Shown one piece after another: positions 1-10,950 of a DNA stretch of 64,000 nucleotides. Positions within the stretch are counted from its first letter, which is position 1, and every line of letters starts with the position of its first letter. Under the pieces are notes generated by a model, which was given only the letters and a program-made list of their open reading frames with translations, ran no database searches and was not told the origin of the DNA. The translations under genes were made by a program, and so were the position numbers. Source of the DNA: Hyposmocoma kahamanoa (lineage: Eukaryota; Arthropoda; Insecta; Lepidoptera; Cosmopterigidae); assembly GCF_003589595.1 (NCBI RefSeq), contig NW_020654748.1, forward strand, positions 1,825,971 through 1,889,970, in the 5' to 3' direction.

Positions 1-567
1 TGGAACTAATTAGGTTAGTTAGTTGTGAGGTACTGGCAGGGTACATCTTGGCCCGTAGGGTCCCTTCATCTGTACAAATTTTATCTAATAAATTAATAGA
101 CTGTCTAGGAAACCCAAGGGCCAGCAGCTACCTCGCCCAAAGTATTAGAATAACAATACAAGGGGGAACGGTGCCAGCATCTTGGGCACTTTGCCGCGGG
201 GACCCAATTTTGTTAATACTTTTTTTTACGATAATTCTATATATCAATGTATTTTAACTTATTGTATTATAAAAAGATTTAGTATAGTCGGCAGGGTTCG
301 AAATATCAAGATATTAAAATTGTGGTAATAATTTTATCCTTAACTTTAAAATTGACAAACAGTGAGAAATCTAAATACACACGAAGAAAAATCTTTGGGA
401 AAATGATTTGGTTTGTAATTATTTTTAGATTAACATTTGACACGTTTGGATATGTTTTCAATTGCCGTTCCGTTGTTCCCATTATTTTATAAATACCAAG
501 ACAATTAATACTTCTAATCCGTGTTACAGGTAGTGCCTTAACGAATATAAATTTTCATATTTGGACA
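1..567. other. Intergenic, no gene seen
   Basis: AT-rich DNA with only short chance open frames. A stretch near 350-420 (around GACAAACAGTGAGAAA) resembles 61170-61240, so part of it is probably an old dispersed repeat. Confidence 0.5.
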
Positions 568-815
568 TGGATATGACACGTCGGACACACGTGACGTACC
601 GCCAGTTCTCGGATTCGGAACTGGGCGTCCACTCTCGTTTGTCCGTTTGACATACGTCCGTAACCATTACTGTCCAAATAAGTAATACTCGAAATAAAAT
701 TCAAAGACAATGTCAAGTATGAAGCTTCATTGGCATTAATAATAATTAAGGTAATTGTTTCGGACGTATGACGTAGGGAGAATGAGAATAGGGCCTGAAT
801 ACGAATTAGGTATTC
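568..815. repeat. Fold-back inverted-repeat element, family G, copy 1
   Basis: The left part reads toward ...CCGTAACCATTACTGTCCAAATAAGTAA and the right part returns as the inverted form (AATTAAGGTAATTGTTTCGGACGTATG). Similar fold-back sequence occurs at 32630-32870 and 37800-38005, with a partial copy at 49715-49815. It has no coding capacity and is probably a MITE-like non-autonomous DNA element, diverged and old. Boundaries are approximate. Confidence 0.6.
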
Positions 816-1168
816 AGGTAACGTAGTGCACAAACACTCTTACATCGTTTTCCTGTAAAATAATAATTATAATTTATTCATAGAACTGAAACGTTACAAA
901 GTATAAAAAGTGCATAATAAAATGTACAGCTATCAGAACATATGAAAGGTAAAAATTGAAAACTTGTGCTTTAAGTACCAGCAACCTTCCAGTGTCACAG
1001 AGATATAATCCACATTATTTTATACGGACAAGTTATTATACAGGTAAAATTAAGTTCAACGCTCGATTTTAACAAAAATGAAAAACAATATTAATTTGTA
1101 ATAACAGAGTAGAGAGAGAAGTGCACGAATGTGTCGATATCCGTGGGATAGGGATTTTAATGTGCAAT
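816..1168. other. Intergenic, nothing recognised
   Basis: AT-rich sequence with no open frame of coding character and no repeat matched elsewhere in the window. Confidence 0.4.
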
Positions 1169-1179
1169 TGTGTGTGTGG

Positions 1180-1227
<48 letters not shown>

Positions 1228-1237
1228 NNNNNNNNNN

Positions 1238-1284
<47 letters not shown>
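1169..1284. repeat. (GT)n microsatellite containing a 10-N assembly gap
   Basis: Alternating TG begins at 1169 with one GGA interruption and runs without break from 1181 to 1284, apart from ten Ns at 1228-1237. The Ns mark an unresolved length of the array. Open frames reading as Cys-Val repeats across it are artefacts. Confidence 0.95.
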
Positions 1285-1286
<2 letters not shown>

Positions 1287-1724
1287 ACAAAGACGTTAAT
1301 TTATTTGATTGTATATAGAAGATTTTCTGTTTCTGCATATGTAGGTTTCATGAGCCGCTTAGAAACCACCTTTTTTACACTCTTTTTTTTATCAATGGCA
1401 AATAGATTATTAGTTTTGTTATATAAGAAACGTCATAAAATACTATTATATTATATATAAATGAAATATTAGAATATGATCGTATGTGATACCCCGTTTC
1501 GATATATGGATCTCAAAAACCAAGTACGGGTTTTACAGTACTACTTCCAAGTAGGTACTTTCTGTGGAATTGCCGCATACTGCTTTTCCATAGAGAAGTA
1601 TCAACAACGTACCTACTGACAAAACTCAATGATTTAAATACGTTGAACATTTTATATTGAATATGCTATGGCAAGAAAAGTACTGACATTTTTGTGTGCC
1701 CTACTTTTTAAGTACTGCCCATGA
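1285..1724. other. Intergenic, nothing recognised
   Basis: AT-rich with no coding signal. Around 1520-1620 there are short inverted pieces near AAGTACGGG and AAGTAGGTACT, but no clear element. Confidence 0.35.
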
Positions 1725-2210
1725 AAGTGTTACCTATTTCTGCCTCCAAGCAGTATAATGTAAGCGTTACTGCGTTCCGGTTTGAAAGGGTAAGGGTGCT
1801 GGTGAAATTACAGGCTTATGGGACTTGTCAACTTATCGACTCATCCGAAGAACAAAGTCCGATGTGATTATTTATTTCATCAAACTAAGGCCTGTGTAAA
1901 GGTGTTTTGAGAATTTTTAATATAAAATTAGAAATATAAAAAGAAACAATAAATATAAAATCGAACAACGGTCGATATGACATCCATAGCGAAGAAGAAC
2001 GAAGGAAACGTACTATGTCCTGAGAAGAAGTAGTCTCGCGCATAGATCTTTGTTCTACGGATGAGTCGTTATGTTTTAGGGTGGCAGTGGCAGTGACAAT
2101 AAGATCTTTGCGATTTAAAGCTCTGATTGACACTGCAACCGTTATGGATATGCGTGTCGCTTACCACCAGGCGCACGAATTGTTCGTCATTTCGTACCTA
2201 TTATAAAAAT
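1725..2210 (-). repeat. Family C dispersed repeat, two decayed pieces (1725-1850, 2040-2210)
   Basis: The first piece matches the segment with ACTGCGTTCCGGTTTGAAAG, and the second matches ...GTTATGGATATGCGTGTCGC TTACCACCAGG. Both lie in the orientation opposite to the better copies at 33285-33720 and 61330-61605. Unrelated sequence separates them. Family C is the commonest repeat in the window; its class is not clear from sequence alone. Confidence 0.6.
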
Positions 2211-2720
2211 AAAAGAAAACACAAATACCCTTTGTAAAAAACTGTACTATTTTCAAAAACCTAATATTGATAAAAGCTAGCATGATCATGGTCTTATCAT
2301 TTATTGCTTATTTATCATTTATATTGACCTTAAGGTTATAGATATGCAGATTATAACAAAAATAATCAGTCTCGGAGTACATTTCACAATATTATTCTTG
2401 ATTATTTAAGTAATTAAAATTGCCACCGAAATTGGGTAGAGAAAACTAACTTGAACATTACCCACTCAATGGAGACCGACTCATGAATTTAAGCACAAAA
2501 ACCATTATTCGAGCTAACGTCAAGTTCCAGAAGAATTGAAATAAACGTTTGGAGGTGAATTCCGATATTTGTCATTTTGTGGTCGGAATTTTCAACAAAT
2601 CCTTGCGTTGGAGTGTACTAGTTTAGAAACGGAATGGCGTTACTTAAATTATACCTACTGATTTTTGAAATTTTGACTAATTATAGTAAAAAGTAGGGTA
2701 GTTTGCATTAATATTAGACG
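2211..2720. other. Intergenic, nothing recognised
   Basis: AT-rich sequence with no coding open frame, no clear repeat and no RNA gene seen. Confidence 0.35.
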
Positions 2721-3060
2721 TATTATTATTATTATTATTATGTTTATTTTAAACTCTCGCCTCTCCCAAGGCCTAAAAGACTAATTTTGAATTTTTAAAT
2801 GGGAGAGGCGGTATTTCCCGGCAATGGCACAGTCGGCCGGGGACAGGTCCAAGAATCGGCGAACAATACGTGCCGTATCGAGCAGGACCGCCTTCTGCAT
2901 TTGTGCTGGAAGCGACACGCCACAGAAATCCAACCGCCTCAAGCTGTTAGAAAGGCTGACTGGAATTAACCCATTTGCGGACAAAACAATTGGGATTATT
3001 ATTATAATTCTTATTAGGATGGCTTCATTCAGGTCCTATGCAGACCTTCATCACTGCAAT
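2721..3060 (-). mobile_element. 3' end of a truncated non-LTR retrotransposon (LINE), minus strand
   Basis: On the minus strand an open frame (2984-2781) ends in a segment reading QKAVLLDTARIVRRFLDL, which resembles the C-terminus of insect non-LTR retrotransposon proteins. Beyond it a short 3' untranslated stretch runs to a (TAA)n tail, seen on the plus strand as (ATT)n at 2721-2741. GC content is higher than in the flanks. Only the last part of the element is present, as expected for 5' truncation on insertion. The family match is from memory and the clade is not assigned. Confidence 0.5.
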
Positions 3061-3179
3061 AATTGAATGACATATTGTGATCACCACTAATTACTGTTCC
3101 GAGCCATTGTCGTAAGCATTAAAGAACTGAAGGGCTTTCTTGGCTAGACATATCTGGTTGACGACTTTACCTTCTCAGT

Positions 3180-3260
3180 CAACTGTGACCATGGGACCAG
3201 TAAAGGGCCAAAAACGTTGGTTTATTTGAAAAAACAAATATACGCGATTTGGATCGGAAA
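3180..3260 (+). repeat. Short dispersed repeat with GTAAAGGGCC core
   Basis: Contains GTAAAGGGCC, ACGTTGGTTT and an A-rich stretch followed by TATACGCGATTTGGA. The same block is at 12936-12990 in this orientation and inverted at 50410-50475 and 58597-58665. At 12936 it directly follows the SINE-B 3' end. Confidence 0.6.
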
Positions 3261-3852
3261 ACAATAGCGTCATTTCTTATATTTAATTTAGTCATTGTTG
3301 TAGATTTTTGGCAAGAATGTTCCAAATGCTTTAAAGAATAAATAATATTTTGTATTAATTTATTGATTTTAATTTGGGTGAAATATGAATGTTTTTGTAA
3401 TCGCTTACTTGTTGTTCGATAAAGTTATCAGTGGTTAGTTAAATATATACTATTGCATCCTTAAGATTACGTACACTGTGGTGGGTTCAGCGGACGCTTA
3501 CAGGCATTTAGTAACGAGAAAATTATGATGTTAAAGTGTTATTTATTTACACCGCACTTGCATTTACCTGACGCAAACTAACTGCGATCAATCAGCAGCG
3601 CATCATGTTCATTGTCGCGGCCACCGTGGCCTTGCGTGTGCGCTGCCCAGATAAATGTAATCATGTCTGGCCTCACCGCCAGCTCTAGTCTAAATTGGAC
3701 ACAAATCTTTGGCAAGTATTACACTTGAATTTCAGTTGTTACAGAGCCCCAGCGTACTCTGCATCCCTGCTCCCTTTTACCCTTTAAAATTAACCCCATC
3801 CGACTCCGACAGAATTAAAATAAACAAACCGTGTGATCCGTGTGACGTGAAA
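3261..3852. other. Upstream region of the two-exon gene; possible 5'UTR
   Basis: AT-rich to about 3550, then more GC-rich. The frame of the downstream gene has a stop at 3691, so coding either begins at the ATG at 3853 or enters through a splice acceptor such as ...TTGTTACAG ending at 3735. The stretch 3736-3852 is open in frame but lacks coding character, so I treat it as 5'UTR. No TATA box was identified. Confidence 0.4.
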
Positions 3853-4508
3853 ATGGGATTGTTGCTCTCCGTAATAATCTCGTACGCGGGGGTTCGCGAA
3901 GCGATGGAGTGCCTTAACCACATCATGAGCGGCCTGGTGCCCGAGACCGAGCCCGACTTCCGCGACCTTGTCGAGTACTACAACAAGCTTCTCCAGCGAC
4001 AACCTAACCCGTCCGCCGCGCTCTGCAGCGCGCAATGCGGTCAAGGATACCTATGCCTCACCGAGGATGAAAATGGACTTCTAAAATCAGCCGCCGTCAA
4101 GTTTTTCGGCGAAGTTCCCGACTCGACAGCCATATTGTTCTCGACTAAAATTTCTAGCTTTGGCCAAGATTCTGTTGAAGACTCTAATAACTTCCAAGCT
4201 AACGGTGACTACAGGACAGAAAGGTATACGCCGACGAGGACAAAAACCATAATTTCCAACACATCAGAATCGTTCAGTGTCGGAGTAAGAGACAAATCAC
4301 CTGCTTCTGAAAACATTTCAGATCATCGTTTTTCCGCAAATTCTTCCGAGCGTGACGAACGCGACGAAGCAAATTCAGAATCCACAGAGAAACTGACCTG
4401 GCATTACCGTCCTAAGAGCCCCGTCCAACCAACACTGCCCGAAATACAATTCCAGTCATATGACGACGATACCCCAGGAGTGACTATTTACAGCGAAGAG
4501 TTCTTAAG
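3853..4508 (+). CDS. Unrecognised protein, exon 1 of 2
   Basis: This exon encodes about 218 residues from the first in-frame ATG, which has a good context (GAAAATGG). I do not recognise the family. The start MGLLLS has Gly2 and Ser6, the pattern of an N-myristoylation signal. The next segment (LVPETEPDFRDLVEYYNKLL) looks helical. A Cys-containing stretch (LCSAQCGQGYLCL) follows, then a long Ser/Thr/Asp-rich region that is probably disordered. The exon ends at 4508 in codon phase 2 just before GTTAAT. Reading on through the donor would add 22 residues to a stop at 4573-4575, a possible intron-retention product. Joined to the second exon the protein has 362 residues. The gene lies upstream of and on the same strand as the Limpet-type gene, and no functional link is evident. 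Confidence 0.7.
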
Positions 4509-4688
4509 GTTAATATTTAGCTGCCACGGGCACGCTTCATGTATAGTGTCGCACCCCCGCTCTGTAGTGACTTAGCTGTGTAGTCCCCCTCATTGGTCAT
4601 GGGTTCCATCATCACAAGCACGCGTAGACGGTACTTCCGCTCCTGACATCTCACCTGTACTATAACGGCTCATGTTATTTTGTTTAAG
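4509..4688 (+). other. 180-bp intron of the unrecognised gene
   Basis: It starts GTTAAT and ends TTGTTTAAG. The phase fits exactly: exon 1 leaves AG and exon 2 supplies A, giving Arg (AGA), followed in frame by Ser-Leu-Asp-Gly. The in-frame stop at 4573-4575 supports removal of this segment. Confidence 0.75.
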
Positions 4689-5121
4689 ATCACTTGACGG
4701 AATTAAGTTCCGACCGTTGCAACGAAGCGACCCGAGTGGCAGGCGTCGCAGTTTCAAAAAACGCCATTCTTCGTCCTCGACCTCGTCGCGAGAATCGCGG
4801 GCGTCGCGCGAGGAGGAACTTAAGATGTTCACGTCACTCGAGGAAGCTGAGTTCGATCGTATGGCAACAGAAAGTGCCGGTTTCGGGAGCACTCCTAATC
4901 TGTCGGCGCGTTCTTATTCCAGAAGTCGGTCGCGAGAAAACTCGGCCGAAGAGAAACATGAGTGGAGCGCGGACGCTGCTCCAGCAACAGACAGCGCTCT
5001 CAAGCCGCTCAAGGACTTGCCCAAACTCGACTCCTTCGAGGAGGAGAAGGAAGACAAAGAGAAGGTAAAGGAGGAGGAGCAGGAGGAAGAGGTAGACGAT
5101 TTCTGGGGTACTTCCGATTAG
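4689..5121 (+). CDS. Unrecognised protein, exon 2 (C-terminal, Ser/Arg-rich then acidic)
   Basis: This exon encodes the last 143-144 residues and ends in a TAG at 5119-5121. In order it shows a basic stretch (SGRRRSFKKRHSSSS), a Ser/Arg/Glu stretch, RS dipeptides (RSYSRSRSRENS), and a highly charged Glu/Lys tail ending DDFWGTSD. The basic-then-acidic pattern suggests a disordered, phosphorylated C-terminus. No catalytic motif is seen. Long open frames on the other strand and in other frames here come from the biased base composition. Possible polyadenylation signals follow at 5182-5187 and 5330-5335. The exon reading is firm; the function is unknown. Confidence 0.7.
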
Positions 5122-5340
5122 TTTGGACAGCACGACCGCACTGTGTAAAGCTTTTATTATAAGCATGACTGAATTTGAAACATTAAAATATTTTTCCCCT
5201 TTTGTTTGTTTTTTTTTAGCAACACGTTGTCTATCGACAACTGTTGATTGAGACCTTCCTTGAAGACAGGAAAATTTGTAAAGTCTAGGCTCTAATTGGT
5301 TTGGCTTCTTTAGAAATGTTTGTGGTGATAATAAACACAA
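5122..5340 (+). other. Probable 3'UTR with two polyadenylation signals
   Basis: ATTAAA lies at 5182-5187 and AATAAA at 5330-5335 downstream of the stop codon. Which is used cannot be told from the sequence. Confidence 0.5.
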
Positions 5341-6529
5341 ACTACCTTTCCAAATTCACTACCTATACCAGCATATACAGAACAAATTTGCTTTTTATCG
5401 ATATAGATATTGAGAACGGCTTTTAAATGATCGTTATTTGTTTTGGATCCAAATTAGATCCCTGAAATGAGTAAGCCTAGATAACAATATCTAGAGAAAC
5501 AATTATATCGCACAATGTCTACATTAGTGCTTCTAAGAAAATGAAAATAATTGCACAATGATGATCCAAAAATACCCGATGGAAGACTCGCCTCGACCCA
5601 GTTGTGTCATAATAAAGATGGGGCGACCTTTCATGACATGATGATTATAAATAGTGCAAAGCCCTACATGCCTGAAGGTATTTTAGTTAATACTGTTTAT
5701 GTACTTGCCTATAAGAAACTAAGATTTAAATAAAATATTAATGTTCCAGTATTTTACAACATTCCCCAATACGATTCGAATGCACTACATTATAATTTTT
5801 TTCCCGAAGAATATACTTCGTAAATATTAAGTCATATTTCTGTAATATTAAAGCAAAATATGAGTTACAAATAAAAAACGGGGAAAGTCAAGAAAAGACG
5901 GTGATTGTAAAAGATAATCCAACTCTTTGATCGCTGAACAAGTGTGGCAATCACTGCCAAAATATGAATTTATGGCTCGCGCGCTTCATGTCGCGTCTTC
6001 AATTTAATATAATTTCTTCGAGTTGTGTTTGAGACGTAGACGGCTTGGAGATTGATATGAATGGTAAGTCTGATTCGAGATCTATGCAAGAAGAGTGTAT
6101 TCATACATACATGAAACCGCTGCTATTACAGTATAATACTTTACTATTCGAAATTGAAGTATACGAAGAGCCAGTAGAATCACACGCACGGGAGACTTAG
6201 GATCACATATCCGAAATCAATGCAATTGCGGTATTAAAAAAACAACAAAAAAAACTAACTAAAGTAACGACAGCGTAATGCAATATGTTTTTCTTAATAT
6301 ATACGCAATTCGTGAGCCGTAAGAGATACTATCGGCAAAATTAAAACAGTCCAGCACCAAACAGTTTTGTTTGCAGCTGAAATTGTAGGTAACTCCGTCC
6401 CAATTTGTGAAACAGAATAGAAATGTGATCATTGGTTGACGAGAATAAGAAAGTTACGGGTGGCCACTATTGCCCGCTCTTAAGAGTTTACGCACTGCCT
6501 CCGATTCGTATACTTTCCTATACAAAATC
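5341..6529. other. Intergenic, nothing recognised
   Basis: AT-rich DNA with no coding open frame, no repeat family matched elsewhere in the window and no RNA gene. The short open frame at 5551-5733 has no coding character. Confidence 0.4.
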
Positions 6530-6640
6530 TCTGACCCACTTCGGATGACGATTGTGCACTAAGTCTGTTTTGAATCCGAGAAAATTCGAATATCGCTTGT
6601 TCATCTAGAGACAACGATATCTGTGACATTTCGGACCGTC
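6530..6640 (+). repeat. Fragment of family G outer region (empty-site copy)
   Basis: Reads ACTTCGGATGACG ... GTGCACTAAGTC ... ATCCGAGAAAATTCGAATATCG ... CATTTCGGACCGTCAC. The same sequence at 32310-32660 is split by a SINE-A, so this copy serves as the uninterrupted version of that site. Confidence 0.65.
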
Positions 6641-6681
6641 ACTTCTCGGACGCTACAAATTCGCGACAATGTTGAGTTCAA

Positions 6682-7419
6682 GGGGGCGTTCAGTTTGTGC
6701 GTACATTACGCAAGCGTTTGTCTTATGTTGGATTAGAGGTGGGTTTAAACGAAAAGCACTTAAAAAGTCTGCTTTTCATTTTAAGCGTTAGCGTTGGTCA
6801 CTGGCAAGTTCTATAGATACTCAATAATTTCATTTTTTACAACGTGCCTAAGTTTCGAGTTGCGCCATCTATGTTTCCTAAATTAATTAATTCAACATAA
6901 CGTTGCAAGCTTTTTTTAAACATAAAGTCTATGCGCTTGAACGTTTTTCTAAACGACTTAAGCGTCAAACTAAAAAGCGTTGAAGTGAAAAGCGCTTTTA
7001 CAAGCACGCTTTTTAAACGTACGTTTTAATGTTAAAAAATAAGCAGTTTTTTCCATTTCAACGGTTAACAACTACAAAAGTTAAACAACTTATGTTTATA
7101 AACGCCGATGAACAAAATGTTATTATAGTAATGTTATGTTAAAAATATAACTCGTTTTTTACAAACAAACTTACTTATCTTAAAACCTTTAGTGGTCTAC
7201 TCTTGCGTTTCGCTATTAATACAACAACGTTGCAAGCTTTTTTTAACATAAAAGTCCATGCTCTTAAACGTTTTCTAAACGATTTTGTTAGCTTCAAATT
7301 AAAAAGCGTTTAAAAAAGCATAACGTTTAAACGTTTAAAAAAATAAGCAGTTTTTCCCATCTCTATGTTGGATACATCCAACACAAGACACAATGTACGC
7401 ACAAAAATTGAACGCCCCC
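6682..7419. mobile_element. GGGGGCGTTCA inverted-repeat element, interrupted by a hAT-like element
   Basis: The left terminus GGGGGCGTTCAGTTTGTGCG at 6682 is mirrored by an inverted copy ending at 7419 (CGCACAAAAATTGAACGCCC CC). Inside these arms ATGTTGGAT and its inverted partner meet. The centre is split by the element at 6734-7365. Without that insertion the element would be about 100 bp and almost palindromic. No clear target duplication was found for the outer element. Confidence 0.7.
6734..7365. mobile_element. hAT-like non-autonomous element, 632 bp, with 8-bp target duplication
   Basis: It begins TAGAGGTGGG and ends CCCATCTCTA and is flanked on both sides by TGTTGGAT (6726-6733 and 7366-7373). 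An 8-bp duplication and a TAGAGRTGGG terminus are typical of the hAT superfamily. There is no coding frame. The interior carries an imperfect internal duplication (about 6904-7060 and 7228-7350), both parts with CGTTGCAAGCTTTTTTTAA. An inverted relative of the interior lies at 55490-55740. Confidence 0.75.
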
Positions 7420-9054
7420 ATGAGCGCGTGGTGCGCTAGCCGCCATCGCTTCGAATTTGCAGCCTTAAGGTTGTAACGCGGACTTTGCTGCTGATGACAA
7501 ACCGGTCACATAAGCACATAATAACTACTACACCACTAGTTGTAAAATTACTCGTTCCTTCTTCAATCTCTTTGAACGTACATTGCGGTTGGTAAATCTG
7601 AAAAAAATGAGTACGTAATGGTGTCATGATCATTATCGACTTTAATAAAATTCACAATAGGACATAATACGACAGGCTCAATTTACGTTGTCGCGGAACG
7701 AAAAGGAAGCTACATTTTGTAACGAAATTATACATAGCATAATTAACTTTATATTAATTGTGTAACGTACAAAATTGATACGATACGGTTATTGCGAGAA
7801 TTCCCGCGACTGCGCGAGAATTCTCCGGAAGAAGCACAGTCTGTTTTTTTAGGCTCGTAACTCATTTTTAAGTTACACAATTGACAGAATAGTATTTTAT
7901 GCAATCGTTGCGTAATGTGGGTTCTTAGAATTGACTACCGTGTTGCCATGTGGCCTAAGTAATAGGTGCGAGATTTTAAGTACTAATTATGTAATGATCG
8001 CAAACAATACCTTTTCCACGAATAATTTAAAATAATGAAACACAACCAATATTTAATGTATATTTTGTTAACAATCCACGATAACAAACTCGAATGAAAG
8101 CCAAACAAACACTACAAAACAAAAAACCAAAGAGATAGAATAGAAGTGTCCGTGATTGGTGTACTTTCGTTACTTGTAACAAAAAAATACAATAAACAGA
8201 AAATTGAAAATTTATTAAAATAAAATAAAATAAAACTCAACATTTATGAAACACCACCACAGAGAATATTACAAATGCGACTACAATTTTTACACTCCAA
8301 AGTAGAAACATATTTCATTTTTACGATTTTCGAGGTTTTGCGCGAGATAATTAACAAGACTATAACTCACAAAGCGAAAATGGCAGACTGAGTTTAAGTA
8401 TATGGAACTCCGCGTACTGTTGGCACACGTGCCATGCAAGCTAAGCACTTCTACTCCATTTATTGTTCTGTGGGGCCAAGTATTCGGGTGGTCACATTCG
8501 GAATACAGAACTACAAGTCTGGTTTATAATATATAATGTGGTGAAACAAACAATCCGGCTTATTATGTTTCATTGGTCGCACAATCAATACTCAAACCAC
8601 AAATCAGTTTCAATAGAAACGGCTAGAATAGAATTTTATGACAGGATACGTGATTACACACCGACGGTTATTTTGTTACAGCTTGCTAACAGCTAAGAAT
8701 AAAATTAATGTTTTTATTTGTTATTTCTGTTGAAAACGTGGATACTCGTATAAAACTTCTTTATTCATAATATATGACTCTCACATCTTAAAGTATATAA
8801 AAAAGTTTCCGTTGTGTACGATTATTACAGAGTTGAAATACAGGCGCCTCCTCAATCATTGAGTTGCTTTGCGTTGTCTCATTATCTTGATTCAGCTTCA
8901 TCGCCTCACGTAATCTTGAGCGTCGTGACGATGTTGAAGCAGCTGCCCGGTGCTGAAGAGAGACAAGTGGGACCTAACTCTTCCTCTGCTTTGGATAATT
9001 ACTACAGCTGTAATGATAGTATAGAACATATTCCTTGTTCGTGATAATCGCGGG
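7420..9054. other. Intergenic, nothing firmly recognised
   Basis: AT-rich to about 8800. At 8814-9044 an open frame of 76 codons (includes VTMLKQLPGAEERQVG) has somewhat richer composition than its surroundings, but no start context, splice pattern or family match supports a gene. No RNA gene or repeat was recognised. Confidence 0.35.
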
Positions 9055-10110
9055 TTTTACACATACTCTATCTCGCGTGATACAGCAATCGTGCGCAATT
9101 GAGCGCGCGTGTAAAGATATTGGAAGGAAAAGACCGCGCTAATGAGCTCATCAACGGCGCGCGCAATCGCGCACTCCAACACGCGCCAGTTTCACGTGGT
9201 CTATCCTGCGGATTATCCTTTACACGGACGCTCTTGCCGTTGTAAAAAAAATGAACACAAGCAGACATATATCTTTCTACATTAGTTTTGATTATAGTGA
9301 CCCTCCCTACCGGCCCTGAGGGTATACGAGAAGGGCATTATAACCTGTGCGCGCACAGGAACCTTATAAGTTCAGGATCTGACCCCAGATCAGCCAGTGG
9401 ACTACAACCGGTTCTTCGAGAGGCTAGTACCTCGGGTGAGCTTGCCCGTGTGCACGTACAGTACCCTCCCTATTGTCCAGATAGGCACCGGAGCTGTAGG
9501 TGCGCTCACTTCCCGTAACGCATTGCACAACTAGCGGTTGCCACCGCTAAGACGTTGACTCGGAGTCCACTAGACACGCTCACTTCCCGACGCTGAAAAA
9601 AAACGACGTTTTTCCAGTTCCCAATAACCTAAGCGGCTAGTACCGGAGATGCCAGTCGCAATGTCCTGTGACGATGCCCGGACATAGTTTCCAACTTAAA
9701 GGGCAACTCACGTGCCCCACGCGTCTCCTCGCTTCAGGCCCTCAATTAGACCTCTACTAAGACGAAGTAGCTGCTCACGAGACGGACGCCCCGGCCACAC
9801 ACAACCGGGGCATACAATTATGTCCGTCCCTGCAGCTAACCACAAACCTCAACGAGTTCATACCCAAGTCCGAGTCCACCAGAGACGCCCGCAAAGACGT
9901 ATAGACGAAGGGCTTGGCCCGGACGCCCGCTGTACCCTGGTTTTGCCGACGAGCCCGTAGTCTCTCCGGAAAACCCAATCTCTCTGGTCGGTAGATAGGG
10001 ATTATACGAACACGAGCAATCGCGCGCGAAATAACGTTAGTAAAAACTTCAAACAGGTAATCGCGCACGATTGCGCATGCACGCTGTATACGCTCCTGAT
10101 CATGCGCTAT
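9055..10110. mobile_element. GC-rich composite repeat block with inverted ends
   Basis: The block is much richer in GC and CpG than its flanks. Its ends carry an imperfect inverted repeat: GCAATCGTGCGCAATTG near 9090 and, inverted, GCGCAATCGTGCGCGATT near 10060. Within it, 9280-9530 (GATTATAGTGACCCTCCCTA, GAAGGGCATTATAA) resembles the SINE-B leader at 12335-12600. Open frames here are short and overlap on both strands, as in non-coding GC-rich DNA. Probably a chimeric mobile element; class unknown. Confidence 0.45.
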
Positions 10111-10734
10111 AAAGTGAGTGTGTGAAAGTATCTAATAACTTAAATAGGTTAAACTTAAATCAGAACATACAAATCCCCGATACAAAACAGAGTATTCCGA
10201 CCTGTGTACCCGAACCAAAAAGTCACCTGTCTATAAAGGCTAATTTAATGGGACCAAACACGATGATTCTGTTGGTTAGTAGTTTAGGAGTTGGGTAATC
10301 TGCATTGTATTTCCATAGCATACCAAATTTCAAGTCGATCGGACTACCTGTTGCGCTATAATAGTAATCTTTTGGCTATTTGCCTGCATCACCGCTAAAG
10401 TCTCGTACTAGGAATCATAAACCGAAGCCCGTAGTAAACTAACAATTATGTTATAATTGGCCACTTGTCAAATGTCACAGCAGACATTGAAATACACGTG
10501 GGACTTGTCAATATGAGCTTGTAAATGTGATCTGACAGTCAGAATATTCAATAAATATCATCTACGGGCCGGTAATAGCGTAATTACCGACTACAACTAC
10601 CGACAATTAACCTTTAAACACTATTATCCATTTCAAAGAAAATATGATTACAAATGATAAAATTGGAAATTAAAACAAAATTAATGGAGTTTTTATTTTT
10701 CACAAATTTCAAATCGTTCAGACTATCTGTCGCG
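10111..10734. other. Intergenic, nothing recognised
   Basis: No coding frame. Contains short phrases such as CAAGTCGATCGGACTACCTG seen in degenerate lepidopteran repeats, but no definable element. Confidence 0.35.
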
Positions 10735-10950
10735 CTGGTCTAAGGCCTCGCGATCTAAAACCCTGGAGCTTTGTTTTCTTGTCACTCAGAGCTTTAAATC
10801 GCTAAGATCTAAGGGGCTCTGTCACTGCGCCCGTCATCCTGAGATATATGTTGACAAGTCCCATGTGCCTGTAATTTCACCAACACTCTTACCCTTCAAA
10901 ACCGGAACGCAGTAATGGTCACACAATTGCTTAGCAGTATAAATAAAAAA
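10735..10950 (+). repeat. Family C dispersed repeat, partial copy
   Basis: Contains AGAGCTTTAAATCGCTAAGA, GTCACTGCGCCCGTCATCCT, GTTGACAAGTCCCATGTGCC and AAAACCGGAACGCAGTAATG in the same order as the fuller copies at 33285 and 61330. Confidence 0.75.

Noticed and set aside
1121..1460. Cys-Val repeat proteins
   Set aside because: Translation of a GT microsatellite running through Ns.
3736..3852. Coding sequence upstream of the ATG at 3853
   Set aside because: The frame is open but its composition is not coding-like and there is a stop at 3691; best treated as 5'UTR unless transcripts show otherwise.
4590..5340. Long open frames on the minus strand and in other plus frames
   Set aside because: They shadow the Ser/Arg/Glu-rich second exon, whose biased composition removes stops in several frames.
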